DNA of 64,000 nt. It comes from CAZSNT01 sp964607765. Lineage in GTDB: Bacteria > Verrucomicrobiota > Lentisphaeria > Oligosphaerales > JABHEG01. The DNA is taken from the NCBI GenBank assembly GCA_964607765.1, contig CAZSNT010000039.1, positions 1 through 64,000 on the forward strand, given 5' to 3'. The translations under genes were made by a program, and so were the position numbers. Every line of letters begins with the position of its first letter. Position 1 is the first letter of the stretch. Shown piece by piece: positions 33,032 to 41,613 of this stretch. A model generated the notes under the pieces. The model did no database searches and was not told where the DNA came from. It saw only the letters and a list, made by a program, of their open reading frames with translations.

Positions 33032-35143
33032 TCACTGTGCCAGGATTTTGTTGGCAAGCTCCCGGTGCTTGGCTGTGGCGTCATTGCTGCGCAGCAGGCG
33101 TGTGGCCAGCTCTCTTGCCTGATCGTGCTCGCCCGCGTTGAATGCTGCTGCGGCCAGGTTGGCCAGGGCGCGTGCATTCTGCGGCTCGAGCTCCAGTACG
33201 GTCTGCCATTCCTGTCTGGCTTCCACTGCTCTGCCGCTATCCTTGAGGAAGGTCGCGTAGGCAAACCGGGGTGCAGTGTTGGCCGGCCCCAGCCGCATCG
33301 CCCGGGCGTATTCCTCTTCTGCTTCGGACGTTTGGCCCAGTCGGGCGTAGGCGTCGCCCAGCACCGTGTGCGTCTGCACGTGGCGTTCGTAACGACAGCT
33401 TCGCAGCAGCGTGTCAATCGCGGCCCTGAACTGACCTGTGTGGAAACATGCGAGACCGCGGTTCATCATCAGTTCGGCGTGATGCGGGTTCATTGCCAGA
33501 GCCTTGTCGAAGGCGGGAAGGGCCCGCTCCCACTGCCCCGCCATCGCGAGGCCCTTGCCTGTCTTGCCGTGACGTTCGGCAGCCAGGAGGCGCACGCTCT
33601 GCCAGCACACCGACAGCAGCAGAACAGCAGCTGCGGCGCAGGCCACGGCGCCGAGCCATGGTCGGACGTGCACGCGCCGCGTTGAAGCCGCGCCGTGCGC
33701 GGGCAGGGCGACGGCGCTGAAGAGCCAGAACATCATGCAGCCAAGCGGGCGATACAGCGGGAAGCTGACCAGCGCCTGGACCAGAATAGCGGCGACTGCC
33801 GCTGCCGCACAGGCCGCCCAATCCGGGCGGTCCCGACGCAGGTGCAACATGGCCTGGGACATCCACAGCGCCAGCATGATCAGCAACCCTGCGAGCCCAA
33901 GAAGTCCAGCTTCCGCGGTCAGCTGCAGGTAGTCATTGTGTGCGTGCCTGGGCGTGCCGGCCGTGTGCACAAAGGTCGCGTTCTCGGGGCGTGCCAGCCA
34001 GTCGGCCTGTGCCTCGAGCTGGTGCGCGGCGAAGCAGCCCGGGCCCCAGCCTGCGACGGGGCGGGCCTTGATCAATTCAACGGTCGTGTGCCAGTAGACG
34101 CGCCGTATTCCGACGGACTTGCCTTTGGGGTCGAGCGAAGTGACCAGGTTCCGCCAGATGGGGAACGCACCTTCGAATACGGCCGCCGCACCCACGAACA
34201 GCAGCAGCGCAATGCCCGCTCCCAGCAGAGCCTTGCGGCCGGCAGCGCCGAGGCGCGCCCGGAACTCGCCCCGGAACCAGGCGTAGCACAGCAACAGCGT
34301 GCCGCCGGCTGCAGCGGAGAGCAACCCGCCTTTGGACCCGGTGACCACAAGGGCTGCAGCGCACAGCAAGACGCTGACGAACCCGACCGTGCGCCACGCG
34401 CGTCGCTCGTCCCACAGCGCCAGGCCGAGGGCGAGCGGCAGTCCGCCGGCGAGATACCCGCCCAGGAAGTTCGGGTTCCCGATCGTGCCGAACACGCGCA
34501 TGCGCTGCGCCTCGGAGAAGCGGAACCCGGGATCCAGGCCGAAATACTGCAGCACGGCATACACGGCCTGAAGCGCCAAGGCCACGGTGAAACAGCGGAA
34601 CAGCAGGCGCTGTCGGGGACCGGAACGCAGTGCAGCCCGGGCCGCCAGGTACGTGAGCAACCCGAACGACCAGAATCTCAGACGGCCCAATGCGAGAGCT
34701 CTGTTCGTAGCCAACGCCGTGCCGGGAAGAGTCAGCAACAGGAACAGGACCGGGCCCACGCAGAGCGCCGCGCGGGGAAGAGCCACGGGGCCGCCGCGCC
34801 GCGCCGCCCATGCCCCAACGAGCACGACCCCGGCAATCCCCGCTTGCCACAGGATTGTCTTGGGCAGACCGAAACCGTCAAGCACGGCTGTGGTCATGGC
34901 GAAGGGCATGACGGTGGCGACGGCAACGAGCAGCATCAGCGCAATGCGATCGGCTGCAGTTCTGTCGAGGCCGCCCGTTCCCGCCGTGCCCTCGGCAGAG
35001 ACGCCGAGCCCCAACTCACGCAGCTTGCGCCGGACGTCCCGCACGCCGCGTTCCAGCTCGGTGGCGGCTTCCTCCACACTCGCTTCCGGCATGAGCCGGC
35101 GAAGACGACGCAGCTCTTTGTTGGTCCACCGTCTCTCGGCCAT
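33032..35143 (-). CDS. O-antigen ligase/polymerase-like membrane protein with N-terminal helical domain and C-terminal TPRs
   Basis: A protein of 703 residues with about ten to twelve membrane segments (for example LMLLVAVATVMPFAMTTAVL and LGLAGLLIMLALWMS). The Wzy_C/O-antigen-ligase pattern is present: GSKGGLLSAAAGG and HAHNDYLQLTAEAGLLGL. The C terminus from about residue 520 contains tetratricopeptide repeats (GQWERALPAFDKALAMNPHH). The N terminus (WTNKELRRLRRLMPEASVEEAATELERGVRDVRRKLRELG, in part) resembles a Myb/SANT-type helical domain. The start at 35143 is preceded by a weak site. It is likely an inner-membrane glycan ligase or polymerase, but the substrate is unknown. Confidence 0.8.
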   Translation of the reverse strand: MAERRWTNKELRRLRRLMPEASVEEAATELERGVRDVRRKLRELGLGVSAEGTAGTGGLDRTAADRIALMLLVAVATVMPFAMTTAVLDGFGLPKTILWQAGIAGVVLVGAWAARRGGPVALPRAALCVGPVLFLLLTLPGTALATNRALALGRLRFWSFGLLTYLAARAALRSGPRQRLLFRCFTVALALQAVYAVLQYFGLDPGFRFSEAQRMRVFGTIGNPNFLGGYLAGGLPLALGLALWDERRAWRTVGFVSVLLCAAALVVTGSKGGLLSAAAGGTLLLCYAWFRGEFRARLGAAGRKALLGAGIALLLFVGAAAVFEGAFPIWRNLVTSLDPKGKSVGIRRVYWHTTVELIKARPVAGWGPGCFAAHQLEAQADWLARPENATFVHTAGTPRHAHNDYLQLTAEAGLLGLAGLLIMLALWMSQAMLHLRRDRPDWAACAAAAVAAILVQALVSFPLYRPLGCMMFWLFSAVALPAHGAASTRRVHVRPWLGAVACAAAAVLLLSVCWQSVRLLAAERHGKTGKGLAMAGQWERALPAFDKALAMNPHHAELMMNRGLACFHTGQFRAAIDTLLRSCRYERHVQTHTVLGDAYARLGQTSEAEEEYARAMRLGPANTAPRFAYATFLKDSGRAVEARQEWQTVLELEPQNARALANLAAAAFNAGEHDQARELATRLLRSNDATAKHRELANKILAQ

Positions 35144-35240
35144 GTCCCCAATATCGCTCGGCCGCCCCGCGATGCCAGTCTGGCTCAGCTGCCAGCTTCC
35201 TGCGCAGGCTGCCGTACCAGACCGATCGGTTGCTTCGACT

Positions 35241-36857
35241 TCAGCGACCGTCCGCCATGGCAAACAGCTCGGTCCGGAGGCGGCGGCGCCAACGCTCTGT
35301 CTTGGGGAAGTCGGCGAAGCTCCGGACCGGCGCCAGGACAGGGTCGTCCCGGTCCACTCCCAGAGCTTGCAGCAACTGGTAATCCTGCAGACTCTCCGCG
35401 AACACCTCCCACCGGATCGAGTCACGCGGCCCGTCCGGACCGGGATAGACCAGGAACGTGTCGCCGTAAGCCCAGTTCGGCCACTTCAGTCCGTCCTGAA
35501 CGGTGTACGGATCGATGAGGTTGCGTGTCTGGGACTCGTACCAGTAGTTGTAGCCCCAGTGCAGGAAGCCGTGGATGGGCCATCGGTAGAACAGGATGCC
35601 GTGCATGGCGATTTTCGCCAAGGGCGTGTCGAGCAGGTGGTTGAGGTACTTCCCGCGCGGCCCGCAGCAGTAGTAGCAGCGGCACGGAATGCCTTCGTTC
35701 ACGAAATCCAGCGCCACGCGGATGCTGGGAACAGGCTCGTCGGTCAGCCCCTGACGACCGTACTCGATGTCGCTCAGCGCGTCCATGACGCGCATCCATG
35801 GCGCGAGTTCACGCAACAGCTCGCGCGCCTCCCGGTACGCGGCAAGATGCTCCGCACCATGCGGTTCGTCAGAGACATGGAACTGGGACTTGTTCAGGAT
35901 GTCCTCCTCGCACAGGAACTGGTGCAGTTCGGTCAGGAACTGCGACAGAAAAGCGCGGTACGTGTCCGAGGTGGCTCCCGTCTCGGGCGGCCACAGCAGC
36001 ACCTCGTCCGCCCCTTGTCCCTCGTACACCCGGATCGCGTGCCGGCAGCCCCACTGGGTGAAGGGATGACACCACTCGAAAAACGTGATGCCGCACGCCT
36101 TCGCCAGCTTGACGTAACGCCGTACATCCTGCCAGCCGAACCGGAAGCAGTCGCTGCCCGCGCGCTCCACGTGCAGCAGCTGAGTCGGGCGCTTGACGCC
36201 GTCCAGCGGCGGCGTGAGTACAGGCACGTACAGCGTGTCCTGGCCGTGAGCCACTATGTTCTCGACATACGCCGAGAGCAGATCCCAGAACCGTTCGTCG
36301 AACAGGTCGGTGTCGTACCAGTCGATCAGGGAATCCGCATAGAACCAGTGCGTGATCGGGAAGCCCTGCCGCGGCAGCAGCCGCACGTTGTGGAGCCTGA
36401 CACTGACGCCGCGACGAACGGCCCGCATCCCGTCTGCCGTAACCGTAATGCTAAGCCGGTAATCGCCCGCGACGGCGTCCGCAGCCGGCTGTACACTGAT
36501 CCAGAACGCGTGCGTCTCGCTGTCGGGCAGCAAGACAGTGTCTTCATCGAAGAGTGGGTCCGGGACATAGCCGGGGATGACGCCCAACCCCTCCACGTCG
36601 CGCGGGTCGTCCGGGATCGGCGTGTTGTGGTGCATGACGGGTACATAGCCCACGCGGCGCGTGCGCACCGCCCAGCCAGCCGGCCCGTCGACCCGCACCA
36701 TCACGGGGCCCGGCGATCCCCCTTCGCGGCGTAAAGCAACCTGGAAGCTGAGCCGCTCGTTAAGAGCAGCGTCCAGCGTGAGCGGGCGAGAACGCCTGGC
36801 AGGCGTGGTGTGGTAGATCCGGGCCGATGACGATGCAAGCCAACAATGCAGAGGCAT
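35241..36857 (-). CDS. DUF4091 domain protein, probable glycoside hydrolase-like enzyme
   Basis: A protein of 538 residues starting at 36857 after AAAGGA. The N-terminal 130 residues are a beta-sandwich (LSFQVALRREGGSPGPVMV). The rest is a barrel-like catalytic region: ITHWFYADSLIDWYDTDLFDERFWDLL (in part), FFEWCHPFTQWG, NKSQFHVSDEPHGAEHLAAYRE and GFLHWGYNYWYESQTRN. The aromatic and His/Glu-rich patches and length fit DUF4091, a family widespread in glycan-degrading PVC and Bacteroidota bacteria. No signal peptide is visible, so the enzyme may be cytoplasmic. It forms a probable pair with the downstream-facing DUF401 permease gene, 17 bp upstream. Confidence 0.8.
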   Translation of the reverse strand: MPLHCWLASSSARIYHTTPARRSRPLTLDAALNERLSFQVALRREGGSPGPVMVRVDGPAGWAVRTRRVGYVPVMHHNTPIPDDPRDVEGLGVIPGYVPDPLFDEDTVLLPDSETHAFWISVQPAADAVAGDYRLSITVTADGMRAVRRGVSVRLHNVRLLPRQGFPITHWFYADSLIDWYDTDLFDERFWDLLSAYVENIVAHGQDTLYVPVLTPPLDGVKRPTQLLHVERAGSDCFRFGWQDVRRYVKLAKACGITFFEWCHPFTQWGCRHAIRVYEGQGADEVLLWPPETGATSDTYRAFLSQFLTELHQFLCEEDILNKSQFHVSDEPHGAEHLAAYREARELLRELAPWMRVMDALSDIEYGRQGLTDEPVPSIRVALDFVNEGIPCRCYYCCGPRGKYLNHLLDTPLAKIAMHGILFYRWPIHGFLHWGYNYWYESQTRNLIDPYTVQDGLKWPNWAYGDTFLVYPGPDGPRDSIRWEVFAESLQDYQLLQALGVDRDDPVLAPVRSFADFPKTERWRRRLRTELFAMADGR

Positions 36858-36874
36858 GGTGGTGTTCCTTTCGG

Positions 36875-38173
36875 TCACGGCAGGGGCAGGCTGCGGATCA
36901 ACGCGGCGAGAAGGGCGGTTCCTGCCATCATACAGAGGGCGGGTGGGACGAGGCCCTTCAGGCTGTGTGTGAGCTGACTGGCAAAGTGCTCGTTGGTCAC
37001 AATCAGGCAGATGTGTACGGGTGAGAGCATCATGCCCATGTACCCGAAGCCGTACCCCAGCACAGTGGCTGCGAGCAGCTGTGAGAGGGCGGGATCCGGG
37101 CCGAGAAGGCTGACCACGATGGGGAAGCTCGCGCCCACGAAACCGATGGCCAGGCCGGTTGCCAGGCCGCTCACAAACGGCACGACCATGATGATCACCG
37201 CGACCGGGATTCCCCATGCGTCCAGCTCTGCGCGCATGGCTTCCACCAGCAGCATGCCGTCGGCGAGAGGCGCCTCGATGAATGCCCCGTAGACGCGAAC
37301 CAGGCTGACCAGCAGAGCCAGGACCGCGAGGCGTTTCGAGAACAGAATGCCGCGCCACTCGTGCCGGGGCAGGGGCCGCATGCGCTGCGCCCAGAGCATG
37401 GCTGCGAAGATACCGACCACCATGGGCAGGTACTTGTTGAGCCGCACCACGCCCGGCAGGAGAAGGCGGATTGCGGTGTAGACGCCGATCACGATCAGGA
37501 TGGGGGTCATCAGGGCGAGGAATGACGGCATGTCCCGGTCCGGCTCCGGCTCCGGCGCCAGCGTTTCCGACCCAATGCGGCGCAACAGGAAGATGCGTCC
37601 GCTCAACATGGCGAGCACGCTCAACGGAATGTGGATCAGGGCGATCTGCCAGACGTCCAGCCGTGTGATGTCCAAAGCCAGGAGCACACCGGGGTACAAG
37701 GGCCACCAGAACTCCCACACGTGCCGGAACCAGTAGTTGACCTGCGCTTTCAGCACAGGCTGGACCGCCCCTTCCTGGTCGCAGTCGCCCACCAACGGCG
37801 CGGAGAACAGGGCCCCGCCGGGCATTGGGAGCAGTCCGATGACTGCCGGCAGCACGCCCATGGCCGCGCGTTGGGACAGCCGTCGGCGCACAACGGCGAC
37901 CAAGTCGCGCATGATCCCCGCCTTCGCCATCTGGCCGCCCAGCCAGCAGACCTGGAACACGATGACCAGCAGCAGGATGTGGTTGGCTGACAGCAGACGA
38001 TTGAGGGCTATCCGGCAGCTTTCGGTCGCGCCGTGTCCCGTCCACACGGCGAGCACCACCGTGCCCAGTGCCATGGCGACTCCCAACTGGCGCAGCAGGC
38101 GGTTGGCCACGAGAATGAAGGCCAAAGATCCCAGGACTTTGACAATGACTGGTGCAGCGAACACAGTTGCCAT
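36875..38173 (-). CDS. DUF401 family multi-pass membrane protein
   Basis: A protein of 432 residues, start at 38173 after AAGGA. About ten to eleven hydrophobic segments are visible, including VVLAVWTGHG, VVRRRLSQRAAMGVLPAVIGLLPMPGGALFSAPLVG with its breaks, and SGLATGLAIGFVGASFPIVV. Internal symmetry (MPGGALFSAPL and SGLATGLAIGF in the two halves) resembles DUF401 and ArsB/anion-permease-like proteins. Transport of an organic anion or sugar acid is the family expectation; no substrate can be read. It lies immediately upstream of the DUF4091 gene, so uptake and breakdown of a common substrate is plausible. Confidence 0.8.
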   Translation of the reverse strand: MATVFAAPVIVKVLGSLAFILVANRLLRQLGVAMALGTVVLAVWTGHGATESCRIALNRLLSANHILLLVIVFQVCWLGGQMAKAGIMRDLVAVVRRRLSQRAAMGVLPAVIGLLPMPGGALFSAPLVGDCDQEGAVQPVLKAQVNYWFRHVWEFWWPLYPGVLLALDITRLDVWQIALIHIPLSVLAMLSGRIFLLRRIGSETLAPEPEPDRDMPSFLALMTPILIVIGVYTAIRLLLPGVVRLNKYLPMVVGIFAAMLWAQRMRPLPRHEWRGILFSKRLAVLALLVSLVRVYGAFIEAPLADGMLLVEAMRAELDAWGIPVAVIIMVVPFVSGLATGLAIGFVGASFPIVVSLLGPDPALSQLLAATVLGYGFGYMGMMLSPVHICLIVTNEHFASQLTHSLKGLVPPALCMMAGTALLAALIRSLPLP

Positions 38174-38280
38174 CGAGGGTCCTTCTTTGCAGTGCCCAGT
38201 GGACTGGGACGCCGGTAAGATACACCCGCAGTCCGGAATGGCGCGAGGCCGTGGGGGTCGTTCCACGGCTCAACTTCACA

Positions 38281-41200
38281 CTAGCGCTTCTTGCCTGTGA
38301 GGCGCTCCCGGAGGCGACTGAGGCGACCAAGACGTTCGAGGCGTTGCCCAGAACGAGCGAAGCGCATGCCGGGGTGGGGGGTCGCCTGCAGCCCCAGAAG
38401 GCGGCAGCACCGTTCACGCAGACGTATGTACTCGGTGTAGAGCGCCGGGACCACACCCAGGGTCAGAACGGTTGCCACAAGCAGCCCGAAAATGACGGTC
38501 AATGCCATGGACTGCCACCACTGCGAGGACGTGGTGTCGTATTGGTAGGTGAACGCCCGGAAGTCCCAGTTCAGCTTCAGCGCCATGGGCACGAGCCCGA
38601 GAATCGTGGTGACTGCCGTCAGCAGCACGGGCCGGAAGCGCACCATGGCCGCGCTGATCACCGCGTCGCGTGTGCCTTGGCCGTGGCGCTCGAATTGGCG
38701 GATGGCGTCCAGCAGCACAATGGCGTTGTTGACCACCACGCCCGCCAGCGAGATCACGCCGATTCCCGTCATGATGATGCCGAAGGGGGCGCGAAGCACC
38801 AGCAACCCCGTGAATACGCCCATCAACGAAAGCAACACGGAGCACATCACAATGCCGGCCACCGGCAGTGAATTGAACTGTACGACCATCACCATGAGGA
38901 TGATGAAGATGGCTACCACAAACGCCTCTTTGAGAAAAGCGGACGCTTCGGCCTGTTCCTCGGCAGCCCCGCCGAACCGGTGCGACATGCCTGGCGGGAA
39001 CGGGTATTCGTTGACCCGTTTCTCGAAGGCCTTGCGCACGTCGGCATCGTTGCGGATGCCCGGCTGGACCTCCGCGGCCGCATTGAGCACGCGGCGCTTG
39101 TTGAAGTGTTTGATGGTTACCGGCCCGGGCACCAGCCGAGCCGATGCCACGGTGGTGACCGGAACGGAAGCTCCGGTCAGGCTTGGGATGGACACGTTGG
39201 CCAGTCGGTGCGTGTTCAGCCGGTAGTGTTCCGGCAGCCGCAGCAGGATATCCTGTTCATCGTCGCCGTGGCCGAATGTGCCCGTTTTCAGGCCGCCGAC
39301 GCTCATCTGCAGGACGCTGCTCACCGTAGCCTGATCCAGGCCGACCATGCCGGCGCGGGCCCGGTCCACTGTCCACTCCATCGTTGGCTGAGCCGTGACC
39401 GCATCGTCGGTTGGCTTGACTGTGCCGGGCGTGTCCTCGATCAATCGTTTCATGTCATTGATGATCGCCGCCATTTCGTTCAGATCCCGCCCGAACACAT
39501 CCACGGAGACGGGCTTGCCCGTTGGGGGCCCTTCCTCCGGCTTGATTACGTCGAAGTCCGCGCCGAACAGCGGATGGGTCACCCGGCTGCCCGTGCTGTC
39601 CAATCCCTCGATCCGGCTGCGCATCTCGCTGAGTGTGTCCATGGTGCTCTGGGTGCGGTACTCGCGGTCGACGAACTCGGTCTGAATGTTCACCGGACCG
39701 CCGCCTGTCTGCCCGAAGCCGCCGCCGCCGCCCGTGCCGTCCTCCAGCCCCACCACCACACTGGCGTAGCGCACGTTCTGAACCGGCGTATCAAACGGGC
39801 TTCCCGGCGCCCCGAAAATGCGCGCCTCCAACTCCTTCGCCAGGCGATCGGATTCGGCCAGGGACACCCCTTCGGGGGGGCGGATGCTGCAGGTCAGCGC
39901 ATCCGGGTCCACGGGCGGGAAGAACTCTGTGCCCGCCCCGAAGACTGCGTAAAGCGCGAAGATGAACACCAAAAGCACGAAGGATGTGACGATTGTCCAC
40001 CCGGGCCGGTCCAGGAGGAACTCCAGAACACGCTGGTAATGGAGCACGGCCCAGTACTGGGGGCGGTGCGACTCGGGATCGACCGAGGTATGGGCGCCCG
40101 GCTTCAGGCGCATGATCAGTGAGGCAAGCGTTGGGTTGACGACCAACGCAACGAACAGCGAACACAGCAGCACGATGATGACGGTGCGGGGCAGGAAACT
40201 CATGAACTGCCCCATGACACCAGGCCAGAACAGCATGGGGAAAAAGGCCCCAACCGTGGTGGCAGTCGAGGTGATAACGGGCCAGGCCACTTCCAGTGTG
40301 CCCTGAAGCGCTGCCTTGGCGCGCGGCACGCCCATGGAGTAGTGCCGGTAGATGTTCTCGACGATCACGATGGCGTTGTCCACCAGCATGCCGAGGGACA
40401 GAATCAGCGAGAACAGGACCATCATGTTGAGCGTCTGACCGGTGAGCCGCAGGATCACGATCGACAGCAGCATGGAAAACGGGATTGCCGTGGCGACCAG
40501 GAACGCGTTGCCCACGCCGAGCCCGATGAAGATGACTAGCAGCACCAGAATCATGGACGTGCCTATGCCGTTCTCCAGATCGGCAACCATCAGCCGCACG
40601 ACCTTGCTCTGATCCATGCCTTTGACCACTTTCACGTCCGGCGGCACGGGGTAGCGGTGCAGGATCTCCTCCGCCCGCGCGGCCAGCTCGAGGATGTTCG
40701 CCCCGCCCCGTTTCATCAGGTGGAGACTGACCGAGCGGCTCGGTCGCGCGTAACGCCCGTTCGACGGCGATTCGTCGTCGTCAGCAAAGGCGTAGAGGCG
40801 TGCCCGGGATTCCTCATCCTCGAAGTCGAAGCGCACGGTTGCCACATCACGCGCATAGATCGGCACCCCGTTTTCCGTTCCGCCCACCACCAGCCCCAGG
40901 ATGTCGGCCGGATCTTTGAACTCGCCCGGCACACGCATGACGATGCGGTTCGTGCTGCTGTCAGCTGTTCCTGCCGACACGTTCCGGTTCGTGCCGCGCA
41001 CGATCGCCTGCACCTGGGCCAGGGGCAGGTTGTAGTAGTGCAGCCGCTCCGGGTCGACCTCCACGATGATCTCGCGGTCGCGGCCGCCGAACACGTCTAC
41101 ATCGAGCACGCCCGGGACCTGCCTCATTTCGTCTTCGAGCTTCTCGGCCAAGTCACTCAGCTCCGACGTGGTGACTGCACCGGACCCGACCAGGTGGTAG

Positions 41201-41613
41201 ATCAGTACCGGCACGCTGGTGATCGAGAATTCCTTGACCACAGGCTCCTCGGCTTCGGCAGGGATATCCGGTTTGGCCTGGTCAACGGCGTCCCGGACGC
41301 GGTTCAGCGCCACTTCCGTGTCCACGTCCGGCAGAAACTCGAGGCTGATCATGGAGATGCTCTCGGACGAAACGCTGCGCATCTCCTTCATGCCCTCGAT
41401 TCCGTCCAGTTCGCTCTCCAGCGGCACAGTGACCGACTGCTCCACGTCCGTGGGGTTGGCGCCGTCCAGGACAGTGGTGACGATGATGTAGGGGAACTCG
41501 ACGTCGGGGAAGCTCTCCCGCGGCAGACTCACGTAGCAGTGCGAACCCACGATGAGGATGCCGACGCAGAACACCAGGACGGCAACGTGGTGGTTTATGG
41601 CGAATTTGGTCAT
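38281..41613 (-). CDS. RND-family efflux permease (AcrB/HAE1-like)
   Basis: A protein of 1,110 residues. Twelve membrane segments fall in the usual two blocks of six around two large periplasmic loops. Landmarks include SLPRESFPDVEFPYIIVTT near the N terminus, GMLVDNAIVIVENIYRHY in the central TM block with the proton-relay Asp, and GVISLAGVVVNNAIVLLDAIRQ in the second half. Its ATG overlaps the stop of the adaptor gene (ATGA). It pumps drugs, lipids or metabolites outwards with proton uptake; a TolC-like outer membrane channel is not in the window. Confidence 0.95.
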   Translation of the reverse strand: MTKFAINHHVAVLVFCVGILIVGSHCYVSLPRESFPDVEFPYIIVTTVLDGANPTDVEQSVTVPLESELDGIEGMKEMRSVSSESISMISLEFLPDVDTEVALNRVRDAVDQAKPDIPAEAEEPVVKEFSITSVPVLIYHLVGSGAVTTSELSDLAEKLEDEMRQVPGVLDVDVFGGRDREIIVEVDPERLHYYNLPLAQVQAIVRGTNRNVSAGTADSSTNRIVMRVPGEFKDPADILGLVVGGTENGVPIYARDVATVRFDFEDEESRARLYAFADDDESPSNGRYARPSRSVSLHLMKRGGANILELAARAEEILHRYPVPPDVKVVKGMDQSKVVRLMVADLENGIGTSMILVLLVIFIGLGVGNAFLVATAIPFSMLLSIVILRLTGQTLNMMVLFSLILSLGMLVDNAIVIVENIYRHYSMGVPRAKAALQGTLEVAWPVITSTATTVGAFFPMLFWPGVMGQFMSFLPRTVIIVLLCSLFVALVVNPTLASLIMRLKPGAHTSVDPESHRPQYWAVLHYQRVLEFLLDRPGWTIVTSFVLLVFIFALYAVFGAGTEFFPPVDPDALTCSIRPPEGVSLAESDRLAKELEARIFGAPGSPFDTPVQNVRYASVVVGLEDGTGGGGGFGQTGGGPVNIQTEFVDREYRTQSTMDTLSEMRSRIEGLDSTGSRVTHPLFGADFDVIKPEEGPPTGKPVSVDVFGRDLNEMAAIINDMKRLIEDTPGTVKPTDDAVTAQPTMEWTVDRARAGMVGLDQATVSSVLQMSVGGLKTGTFGHGDDEQDILLRLPEHYRLNTHRLANVSIPSLTGASVPVTTVASARLVPGPVTIKHFNKRRVLNAAAEVQPGIRNDADVRKAFEKRVNEYPFPPGMSHRFGGAAEEQAEASAFLKEAFVVAIFIILMVMVVQFNSLPVAGIVMCSVLLSLMGVFTGLLVLRAPFGIIMTGIGVISLAGVVVNNAIVLLDAIRQFERHGQGTRDAVISAAMVRFRPVLLTAVTTILGLVPMALKLNWDFRAFTYQYDTTSSQWWQSMALTVIFGLLVATVLTLGVVPALYTEYIRLRERCCRLLGLQATPHPGMRFARSGQRLERLGRLSRLRERLTGKKR

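Noticed and set aside
33695..36734. Long plus-strand frames opposite the O-antigen ligase and DUF4091 genes
   Set aside because: Shadows of minus-strand genes with recognised domains; no ribosome site or motif.
36875..38456. Minus-strand frame from 38456 through DUF401 and DUF4091 read as one gene
   Set aside because: The DUF4091 frame is open far upstream, but the codons there are in another frame than the DUF401 gene and lack sense. Two separate genes with their own ribosome sites fit better.
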